From Phycisphaeraceae bacterium (GTDB lineage Bacteria; Planctomycetota; Phycisphaerae; Phycisphaerales; Phycisphaeraceae): a DNA stretch of 5,896 bases. A program made the position numbers and the translations under genes. The first letter of the stretch is position 1. Every line of letters begins with the position of its first letter. Location: assembly GCA_029260695.1 (NCBI GenBank), contig JAJDCT010000425.1, forward strand, positions 1 to 5,896, read 5' to 3'. Under the pieces are notes generated by a model. It had not been told where the DNA came from. It did not search any database and saw nothing but the letters and a program-made list of their open reading frames with translations. Positions 1 to 5,419 of this stretch are shown one piece after another.

Positions 1-458
1 TCGCCGTCGCAGAGGTGTTTGGCGGCTTTGAGTTGGCCGTCGCTGGTGGCGTTGATGGTGGCGGCGACGCCTTCGGCCTGGGTGAGGTCGAGTTTGCCGG
101 CGAGGAAGGCGCGGAAGGTGAACTCGCCGGGCTCGGCGAGCCGAGCGCCTGCTTCGGTGGCGAGGTGGAGCAGGCGTTCCAGGAGGGCGGCGTTGCCGGG
201 GACCTGAAGCTCGGCGGCGTCCTGCCCGGTGTAGCTGTGGGGTGCATCGAACAGGCTGAGGAGCGCGGGCATGCCGGGGTTCAGTAGCTGTACGGTCGTG
301 AGTTGGCGTGGTGGCAGGTCGGTGACAGGGCCAGCGATCAGGCCTGCGATGATTCGCCTTGTGTCTTGGCCGCTGAAACGGATCAATCCGCGCAACGACC
401 GACCCGGTGGGGAACTGACCGCGACGATGGTGTCGAGGCTGGGGGAGGGTTCGGGCAT
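1..458 (-). CDS. mnmE: MnmE (TrmE), tRNA uridine-5-carboxymethylaminomethyl modification GTPase; N-terminal 152 residues, gene runs off the left edge
   Basis: With MnmG, this family builds the cmnm5 group on wobble uridine 34 of certain tRNAs in the cytoplasm. The window holds only the N-terminal tetrahydrofolate-binding/dimerisation domain; the helical and GTPase domains lie beyond position 1. Family landmarks are clear: DTIVAVSSPPGR (residues 9-20), LIRFSG (25-30), HSYTGQDAAEL (74-84), EPGEFTFRAF (109-118) and GKLDLTQAEGVA (121-132). The usual histidine-glycine-glycine loop after 'ELQ' is replaced by VPGN (86-89), so this is a divergent copy. The ATG at 456-458 is the first start codon in a frame open back to a stop at 537-539, and the alignment to family members begins just after it. 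Only a weak purine-rich stretch precedes it. The gene follows yidC after 110 bases, in which I see no convincing promoter, terminator or small gene, so co-transcription with yidC is likely. The identification is secure; integrity of the rest of the gene cannot be judged. Confidence 0.93.
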   Translation of the reverse strand, partial: MPEPSPSLDTIVAVSSPPGRSLRGLIRFSGQDTRRIIAGLIAGPVTDLPPRQLTTVQLLNPGMPALLSLFDAPHSYTGQDAAELQVPGNAALLERLLHLATEAGARLAEPGEFTFRAFLAGKLDLTQAEGVAATINATSDGQLKAAKHLCDG

Positions 459-568
459 GTGTCGGGTCTCAACAAGATCAGACGCGACAAGTCGGGGCGC
501 TTCGGGGACATCATCCGTGCCATGGTTGCAGGATGTTCAGGGCAAGTTCTCGGAAGCGCCCGGTGTCA

Positions 569-2812
569 TCATCGTTTGCGGGTTTTGTTGCCGCCTTTTT
601 TCTGCTTTTGGGCGAGTTGCTGTTGCTTGGCTTCGACGGCCTTGGCGATGCGGTCGCGGAACCCGCCGGTCTTGACGGGCTTGGGTTTAAATAATTCGCC
701 GGACTCTTCCTGCTGCTTAATGTGTCGGCGGACAATATAGCTGTCGACGACCCCCGCGGCGGTGGAGGCGAGGATATACAGGGTCAGCCCGGACGGCGCG
801 GAGTAGAGGAATATCGGGAACAGGAAGATGACGAACTTCATCATCTTCTGTTGCTGCGCGGCCTGTTCGTTAGCCGGGGGTGGGGTGGTGAGTTTTTGCT
901 GGAAGTAGAAGACGATCGCCATCAGCAGTGGGAGGATGTTGATGGACTGGAACTCGGGGTGGATGAAGTAGAGGTTGAGTTTGACCGGTACTTCGGAGAT
1001 GCGGATGAAGTTGTCGGCTTGGGAGAGGTCGGCGAGGAAACGCCAGGAGTCGCCGGACACCCATTGGAAGAAGCCCCAGAAAGCGGGCTGGTGGCGGAGC
1101 TCGATGGCGTAATAGAGCATCGCGTAGAGAGCGATCCAGATCGGTGTCTGCAGGAACATCGGCAGGCAACCCAGGATGTTGGCGGGGTTGACGCCCTTCT
1201 CCTTGTAGAGCTTCATCATCTCTGCGTTGATCTTCTGCTGGTCGTCTTTGTATTTCTTCTTGAGCTTCTCGACGTCGGGCTGGATGGCCTGCATCATCTT
1301 GCCCATCTTCATCATGTTGATCTGGGCGCGCTTGGTGAGCGGGTGGAGCAGCAGGCGGACCACCAGGACCAGGAGGATGATGGATAAGCCCCAGTCGTGG
1401 ACCCCGATGCCGACGCCGCCGAGGACGAGTATCTGGCCCTCGAAGAGCTTGAGCAGCCAGAGCAGCCCGTGTGCGAGCCATTGGAACGTGCAGAACGAGC
1501 AGGCCCCGCCGAGGCTGTAGACGATGGTCTGGTCCAGGTGCAACGTCGAGTAGGGGGGGGTGTCGAAGAGCTCGGGTTTGCGAGGGCCGGCGAAGATGCC
1601 CAGGTCCAGATCCAGCTGTCCGCCGGGCTTGATCACCAGCGTGTCTGTGGCGGCGGTGAGGACCATGACCTTCTGGTCGTCTGTGGGTTCTATGACACGG
1701 GGGTCTGATTCGATCGACTGGTCGATGTGCGGGAACATCGCTTCCAACGGCGGGATGTCGGCGGTCACGGTGACCGACTCGTCGATCGCGGCGTGTGTGA
1801 CGACGGCGAAGTAGCGGTTCAGTGACGCGAGCCAGGCGAGTTCGGCCTGAGGGTTCATCCCACGGGTGGGCCAGGCACTCGGGGTGTTGGCGTTGACCAG
1901 CTTGGACCGCATCTGATCGGAGTCTGATGTGTATATCCGCGCGCGTTGTGTGTCGTACCACAGCGCGAAGTACCCGGCGACGTATTGACGCCGATCACCG
2001 AGGTAGCCCGAGTCGTTGACCAGATCACCTTGGAGGTTCTGCTCCCAGCGGACCGTCATCGGCTGGTCGGTGAGGTTGACCAGTTGCTGGTCCAGTGAGA
2101 GGTCGTAGCTGTCGGCCTTCACGGTGTACCGGCGGATGATCTTGAGGACCGGTTGGTCATCTGCATCGGCGATGGTCGCGGTGTAATCAACCCAAGAAAC
2201 CTTGTCGGTCGTAACCACATCGCCTGCAACCCAGGCGTTGTTATTTTTCAGAGGGACCGTGACGCCGTTGACGGTGATGGACTTGGCGGCGTAGGCGTAC
2301 TCGTAAGGGATATGCTTGGACGGGTCCTTGGGGTCCGGGAGGGTCAACCGGTCGTGGATCACGTAATGGTCGGGTTTGCCGACGGTCTTGAGATAATCGG
2401 AGAGCGTGATTTTATAGACGGCGGCACCGTAGCGGGTGAGTTCGACGCGGAGTTTGAAATGCGATCTGGGGTTATCAAACCCGATCACCGCCGGCTTGGC
2501 TTGGTCGACAAGAACGGGGTGCAGGCCAGGGATCGCGGGCTGATCCGGGGTGGGGGCAGCGGTCAGCGCGGGCGTCGAGTCGCTATCGGCGGCCACTTCG
2601 GCGGAAGAGATGTCGTCCTGGGTGGGGTCATCCTCAGCGGGTTCATCGGCGGTGCCGGTTGCTTGTGAGTTATCTGGGGCCTCTGTGGAAGCATCTGCAT
2701 CCACGGCGACAGGGGTGTTCTGAGGGGTGTTGGTGTCCTGAGCGTTTTTCATCACGCCAAGGATGACAGCTAAGCCGACTAGGATCGCGAAGATCGTGAC
2801 CGCGAATTTCAT
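569..2812 (-). CDS. yidC: YidC/Oxa1/Alb3 family membrane protein insertase, Gram-negative type, 747 residues
   Basis: Inserts and folds inner-membrane proteins, alone or with SecYEG. Visible layout: hydrophobic anchor at residues 3-20; an acidic Ala/Thr/Asp/Pro-rich linker (about 24-95); a periplasmic beta-rich domain (about 100-430); an amphipathic segment (442-455); TM2 (about 472-490); a charged cytoplasmic coiled-coil hairpin (about 497-538); TM3 (about 545-570); TM4 (about 622-637); TM5 and TM6 (about 657-692); and a basic Gln/Lys-rich tail (696-747). The arginine of the hydrophilic groove (Arg366 in E. coli) is R486 in VVRLLLHPLTKRAQ. It is long for the family (E. coli about 548 residues) because of the linker, an expanded loop between TM3 and TM4 (about 571-622) and the tail. 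A C438-x-x-C441 pair sits just before the amphipathic segment. The ATG start is supported by a GAGGT site 8 bases upstream and by the membrane anchor that begins at residue 3. It lies 143 bases after fabF and may have its own promoter there. An 8-base G run (1553-1560 on the plus strand) lies inside the gene. Confidence 0.96.
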   Translation of the reverse strand: MKFAVTIFAILVGLAVILGVMKNAQDTNTPQNTPVAVDADASTEAPDNSQATGTADEPAEDDPTQDDISSAEVAADSDSTPALTAAPTPDQPAIPGLHPVLVDQAKPAVIGFDNPRSHFKLRVELTRYGAAVYKITLSDYLKTVGKPDHYVIHDRLTLPDPKDPSKHIPYEYAYAAKSITVNGVTVPLKNNNAWVAGDVVTTDKVSWVDYTATIADADDQPVLKIIRRYTVKADSYDLSLDQQLVNLTDQPMTVRWEQNLQGDLVNDSGYLGDRRQYVAGYFALWYDTQRARIYTSDSDQMRSKLVNANTPSAWPTRGMNPQAELAWLASLNRYFAVVTHAAIDESVTVTADIPPLEAMFPHIDQSIESDPRVIEPTDDQKVMVLTAATDTLVIKPGGQLDLDLGIFAGPRKPELFDTPPYSTLHLDQTIVYSLGGACSFCTFQWLAHGLLWLLKLFEGQILVLGGVGIGVHDWGLSIILLVLVVRLLLHPLTKRAQINMMKMGKMMQAIQPDVEKLKKKYKDDQQKINAEMMKLYKEKGVNPANILGCLPMFLQTPIWIALYAMLYYAIELRHQPAFWGFFQWVSGDSWRFLADLSQADNFIRISEVPVKLNLYFIHPEFQSINILPLLMAIVFYFQQKLTTPPPANEQAAQQQKMMKFVIFLFPIFLYSAPSGLTLYILASTAAGVVDSYIVRRHIKQQEESGELFKPKPVKTGGFRDRIAKAVEAKQQQLAQKQKKGGNKTRKR

Positions 2813-2820
2813 GGATGTAG

Positions 2821-2825
2821 ACCTC
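2821..2825 (-). promoter_or_regulatory. Ribosome binding site of yidC (GAGGT)
   Basis: On the minus strand GAGGT ends 8 bases before the ATG at 2810-2812. The spacing is ideal and fixes the start used for yidC, directly before the N-terminal membrane anchor. Confidence 0.65.
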
Positions 2826-2849
2826 GGACCGTTTCAGGGAAAGGGGGGC

Positions 2850-2878
2850 AGTATATGCCGGTGTGTGTGTGGGGGCGA
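2850..2878 (-). promoter_or_regulatory. Possible yidC promoter (good -10, poor -35)
   Basis: On the minus strand TATACT (2850-2855) matches five of six bases of the sigma70 -10 box. At a 17-base spacing the -35 position reads TCGCCC (2873-2878), which matches only three of six. Transcription would begin near 2843 and give a leader of about 30 bases before yidC. The -10 overlaps one arm of an 8-base inverted repeat. The alternative is that yidC is simply read through from fabF; the weak -35 keeps this call tentative. Confidence 0.3.
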
Positions 2879-2930
2879 GTGTGCAGCGTGTTGAGCGTCA
2901 GGGCGTGGCTGCCCGGGCTGAACGGCATAT
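2853..2930. repeat. 8-base inverted repeat in the fabF-yidC gap
   Basis: ATATGCCG at 2853-2860 and its exact reverse complement CGGCATAT at 2923-2930 are separated by 62 bases within the 143-base gap. They could pair in the transcript to form a long-range stem, or be two facing protein-binding half-sites, one of which overlaps the candidate -10 box. A chance match of this length in a gap this size is not very unlikely. There is no U-tract to make it an intrinsic terminator. Confidence 0.35.
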
Positions 2931-2955
2931 CGCTTAAAGGTGAAATTGGGGAAAA

Positions 2956-4194
2956 CTAGATCTTGCCGATCAGGAGGCTGACGTTGTGTCCGCCGAAGCC
3001 GAAGGAGTTGCTCATGGCGAGCTTGACCGGCGTGTTGCGTGCGGAGTTGGGGACGTAGTCCAGGTCGCACTCGTCGTCGGGGTTGTCCAGGTTGATGGTG
3101 GGGGGGATGACCCCGGTCTGGAGGGTCTTGGCGGTGATGATGGCCTCGACGCCGCCGGACGCACCCAGGAGGTGGCCTGTCATGCTCTTGGTGGAGCTGA
3201 CGGCGAGTTTCTTGGCGTGGTCTTTGAAGAGACGTTTGACGGCGTGGGTCTCGGCGATGTCGCCCAGCCCCGTGCTTGTCCCGTGGGCGTTGATGTATCC
3301 GACGCTTTCTAAGTTGCGTCCGGCGTCTTTGAGGGCGATCTCCATGGCCTTGGCTGCCCCGCGGCCCTGTTCGTCGGGTGCGGTGATGTGCGAGCTGTCG
3401 GCGGTCTGTCCAAACCCCAGAACCTCGGCGTAGATCTTGGCACCGCGGGCTTTTGCGTGCTCGTACTCCTCGAGGATGACAATCCCTGCCCCCTCGGCGA
3501 GCACGAAGCCGTCGCGGTCTGCGTCGAATGGTCGTGAGGCCTTGGTCGGGTCGTCGTTACGCTTGGACAGGGCCTTGAGTGCGATGAAGGCGGCGACCCC
3601 AAGGGGTGTGACAGCGGCTTCGGACCCGCCGGTGACCATGATGTCTGAGATGCCGTGTCGGATGCTGTGAGCGGCTTCACCGATGGCGTGGGCGGCGGAG
3701 GCGCAGGCGGTGGCGATCGCGGAGTTGGGGCCCTTGAGCCCGAAACGGATCGAGACGTTGCCCGCGGCGGCATTACACATCAGCTTTGGGATGGTGAAAG
3801 GGCTGACACGCTCGGGGCCCTTTTGGATCAGCTTGCTGGAGCCGGTCTCGAACTCTTCGATCCCGCCTATGCCGGTGCCGATGATCGAGCCGCACCGCCA
3901 AGCGTCTTCTTTCTCAAAGTCCAGCCCCGAGTCGTTGACCGCGTTGATGGTCGCGCTAAGAGCGTAGGCGGTGAAACGATCGACCCGCTTGAGCTCGCGT
4001 TTCTCGATGTTGTCAGGCAGCCAGTCTGTGGGGACCTGCCCGCCGATCTTAGTGGAGAACCGCTCGGTGTCGAATCGGGTAATCTCGGCGATACCGCTGG
4101 TGCCTTGGGTGAGCTTATCCCACACCAAGTCCACGGAATCGCCAAGGCTGGTTACCCAACCCATCCCGGTAATTACAACACGGCGGTCACTCAT
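2956..4194 (-). CDS. fabF: Beta-ketoacyl-[acyl-carrier-protein] synthase II (FabF), 412 residues
   Basis: Performs the decarboxylative Claisen condensation of malonyl-ACP with an acyl-ACP, the elongation step of type II fatty-acid synthesis, in the cytoplasm. The thiolase-fold Cys-His-His triad is visible: C164 in TACASAAHA, H304 in NAHGTST and H341 in SMTGHLLGASG, with the conserved K336. The glycine-rich C-terminal motif NSFGFGGHN (396-404) contains the gating phenylalanine F400. The length is the normal FabF length (E. coli 413), and the N-terminus MSDRRVVITGMG is typical, which supports the chosen ATG. The ribosome binding site is weak (only a GAG/GATG stretch upstream). It starts 59 bases after the acpP stop, beyond a short hairpin, in the usual acpP-fabF pairing. 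FabF rather than FabB is preferred from length and from adjacency to acpP. A 7-base G run on the plus strand (3100-3106) encodes part of GVIPPT. Nothing appears broken. Confidence 0.97.
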   Translation of the reverse strand: MSDRRVVITGMGWVTSLGDSVDLVWDKLTQGTSGIAEITRFDTERFSTKIGGQVPTDWLPDNIEKRELKRVDRFTAYALSATINAVNDSGLDFEKEDAWRCGSIIGTGIGGIEEFETGSSKLIQKGPERVSPFTIPKLMCNAAAGNVSIRFGLKGPNSAIATACASAAHAIGEAAHSIRHGISDIMVTGGSEAAVTPLGVAAFIALKALSKRNDDPTKASRPFDADRDGFVLAEGAGIVILEEYEHAKARGAKIYAEVLGFGQTADSSHITAPDEQGRGAAKAMEIALKDAGRNLESVGYINAHGTSTGLGDIAETHAVKRLFKDHAKKLAVSSTKSMTGHLLGASGGVEAIITAKTLQTGVIPPTINLDNPDDECDLDYVPNSARNTPVKLAMSNSFGFGGHNVSLLIGKI

Positions 4195-4239
4195 AACGTC
4201 AATCTCATCATCCGGTACAACCCGGGTTGGGTTCCCAAA

Positions 4240-4256
4240 TAAAGCCGGGGGCTTTA
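4240..4256 (-). terminator. Small hairpin over the acpP stop codon; weak terminator or attenuator candidate
   Basis: On the minus strand TAAAGCC pairs with GGCTTTA around a CCC loop, a perfect 7-base stem that begins with the TAA stop codon of acpP. The following bases are TTTGGG, so with the stem's own end the transcript reads UUUAUUU. This is short for an intrinsic terminator, so partial termination or a 3'-end stabilising/processing stem between acpP and fabF is more plausible than a complete stop. Confidence 0.45.
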
Positions 4257-4496
4257 CTTGGCGTTTTCCTTGATGAAATCGATCGCCTGGCCGACGGTCT
4301 GGATCTTCTCGGCATCCTCATCGGGGATCGAGGTCTCGAACTCGTCCTCGAATTCCATCACCAGCTCGACGGTGTCGAGGCTGTCGGCGTTGAGGTCGTT
4401 GACAAAGTTGGTCTCACGGTTGATCTCTCCTTTGTCGACGCCCATCTGTTCGGCGACGATCGAGACAACCTTTTCCTGAATTTCCTGTTCTTCCAT
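4254..4496 (-). CDS. acpP: Acyl carrier protein (AcpP), 80 residues
   Basis: Carries the growing acyl chain as a thioester on a 4'-phosphopantetheine arm and shuttles it between the fatty-acid synthesis enzymes. The attachment site is S39 in the signature [10 protein letters not shown] (36-45), at the start of recognition helix II. The protein is strongly acidic (for example EFEDEFE around 49-55), as expected for docking onto basic patches of its partner enzymes. The length is normal (E. coli 78 residues) and the N-terminus is the usual short amphipathic helix. The ATG is supported by a strong AAGGAG site 8 bases upstream. It sits between fabG and fabF with its own predicted promoter in the 125-base gap behind fabG, which fits the high amounts of ACP that cells need. 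Activation would require a holo-ACP synthase encoded outside this window. Confidence 0.98.
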   Translation of the reverse strand: MEEQEIQEKVVSIVAEQMGVDKGEINRETNFVNDLNADSLDTVELVMEFEDEFETSIPDEDAEKIQTVGQAIDFIKENAK

Positions 4497-4504
4497 ATTT
4501 ACGT

Positions 4505-4510
4505 CTCCTT
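4505..4510 (-). promoter_or_regulatory. Strong ribosome binding site of acpP (AAGGAG)
   Basis: AAGGAG on the minus strand lies 8 bases before the acpP ATG (4494-4496). It is the closest match to the anti-Shine-Dalgarno sequence in this window and stands out against the weak sites of fabG, fabF and mnmE. Confidence 0.8.
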
Positions 4511-4563
4511 ATTGCCTGCCCGGGGCCGGCGGTGGGGGTTCTTGGCCTGGTTTCGGATGGTGG

Positions 4564-4592
4564 ACTATATCGTTACGCGGCGGCGGTGCCAA
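4564..4592 (-). promoter_or_regulatory. Predicted sigma70-type promoter of acpP
   Basis: On the minus strand TTGGCA (4587-4592) matches five of six bases of the -35 consensus. TATAGT (4564-4569) matches five of six of the -10 consensus, and the spacer is exactly 17 bases (4570-4586). Transcription would start near 4557, giving a leader of about 60 bases that ends in the strong acpP ribosome binding site. It lies wholly in the fabG-acpP gap, so acpP and fabF could be transcribed independently of the upstream fab genes. This is from sequence only. Confidence 0.6.
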
Positions 4593-4621
4593 ACCCGCGA
4601 GGGAGTGTTTTGTAAACCTAG

Positions 4622-5377
4622 TTAACACATGGTCATGCCGCCGTCCACAGCCAGGACCTGGCCGCTGACGTACCCGGCGTCCTCGCTTGCGAGGAAGGCT
4701 ACGGCGGCGGCGATCTCCCGGGGCTGGCCGAAGCGGGACAGGGGGATCGCCTTCTGGGCGGCGTCCTTGATCGGCTGGGGGAGCACATCGGTCATGTCGG
4801 TCTGGATGAATCCGGGGGCGACGACGTTGGCGGTTATGTTCTTGGCGGCCATCTCTTTGCCCAGGGACTTGGTGAAACCAGCCAGGGCGGCCTTGGCGGC
4901 GGCGTAGTTGGCTTGGCCGGCGTTCCCGACGATGCCCGAGACCGAGCCGAGGTTAATGACCCGGCCCCACTTGCCCCGCATCATCGGACGCAATGCGGCC
5001 CGACAGGCCACGAACACGCCCCTGAGGTTCGTCTGGATCACGTCGTCGAATTCCTCGTCGCTCATCCTAAGCAAGAGGTTGTCGCGGGTAATCCCGGCGT
5101 TGTTCACCAGGATGTCCAGCCGGCCGTGCTCCTTGGCGACCGATTCGATCAATTCGGTAATCGCGTCGGCGTCGCTCATGTCACAGGTCTTGACGGAGGC
5201 GCCCCCGGGGCCGCCGGCATCCCGGATCGACTTGGCTGTGGCTTCGAGCTTTTCGGCGTTACGGGCGACGCAGACAACGTGTCGGCCCTGCTCGGCCAGT
5301 GCGTGGGCGATCGCCTCGCCGATGCCCCGGCTTGCGCCGGTGACGACTGCGACTCTCTGTTCGGTTTTTTCAGCCAT
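4622..5377 (-). CDS. fabG: 3-oxoacyl-[acyl-carrier-protein] reductase (FabG), 251 residues
   Basis: NADPH-dependent reduction of 3-ketoacyl-ACP to 3-hydroxyacyl-ACP, the first reductive step of each elongation cycle. It is a classical short-chain dehydrogenase/reductase: the nucleotide-binding TGASRGIG at 13-20, NNAG at 92-95, and the catalytic tetrad N117, S145 (in NLGSVSG), Y158 and K162 (in NYAAAKA). The FabG-typical GNAGQANYAAAKA stretch, the PGFIQTDMT segment (188-196) and the C-terminal DGGM assign it to FabG rather than to another SDR, and its place between fabD and acpP confirms this. The protein ends in MTMC; a C-terminal cysteine is slightly unusual. The ATG at 5375-5377 gives the normal N-terminus; a modest GGAT lies 8 bases upstream. 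It starts 42 bases after the fabD stop with no visible promoter, so it is probably co-transcribed with fabD. Length is normal for the family. Confidence 0.97.
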   Translation of the reverse strand: MAEKTEQRVAVVTGASRGIGEAIAHALAEQGRHVVCVARNAEKLEATAKSIRDAGGPGGASVKTCDMSDADAITELIESVAKEHGRLDILVNNAGITRDNLLLRMSDEEFDDVIQTNLRGVFVACRAALRPMMRGKWGRVINLGSVSGIVGNAGQANYAAAKAALAGFTKSLGKEMAAKNITANVVAPGFIQTDMTDVLPQPIKDAAQKAIPLSRFGQPREIAAAVAFLASEDAGYVSGQVLAVDGGMTMC

Positions 5378-5419
5378 AGCTAACGATCCGTTGGGTTGAT
5401 TCGTAGGGGGTTTGTTTAC

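Noticed and set aside
480..560. Short minus-strand frame between yidC and mnmE beginning at an ATG near 522
   Set aside because: It has no ribosome binding site or recognisable content and runs well into mnmE in another frame.
722..1387. 221-codon plus-strand open frame antisense to yidC
   Set aside because: The Glu/Asp/Val/Gly/Leu-rich composition is that expected of the reverse complement of GC-rich coding sequence; there is no family resemblance and it lies wholly inside yidC.
870..1961. 363-codon open frame on the minus strand, in a different frame from yidC
   Set aside because: Its translation is dominated by Arg, His, Pro and Asp with no recognisable domain. It is the out-of-frame shadow of the well-conserved yidC in GC-rich DNA.
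2861..2871. (GT)5 dinucleotide run in the fabF-yidC gap
   Set aside because: It is too short to call a meaningful microsatellite and is non-coding.
2900..2925. GC-rich stretch after fabF considered as an intrinsic terminator
   Set aside because: Only a 4-base stem with a large bulge can be drawn, and no U-tract follows it.
4218..4229. Perfect 12-base palindrome CAACCCGGGTTG in the acpP-fabF gap, considered as an operator
   Set aside because: About one such palindrome is expected by chance in a window of this size, and I do not recognise it as the site of a known fatty-acid regulator.
3655..4242. 195-codon plus-strand open frame antisense to fabF
   Set aside because: It is a shadow of fabF with no domain; similar antisense frames occur opposite every gene here.
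4913..5383. Plus-strand open frame antisense to fabG
   Set aside because: The overlapped fabG has an intact SDR catalytic tetrad and normal length, so the antisense frame is a by-product of composition.
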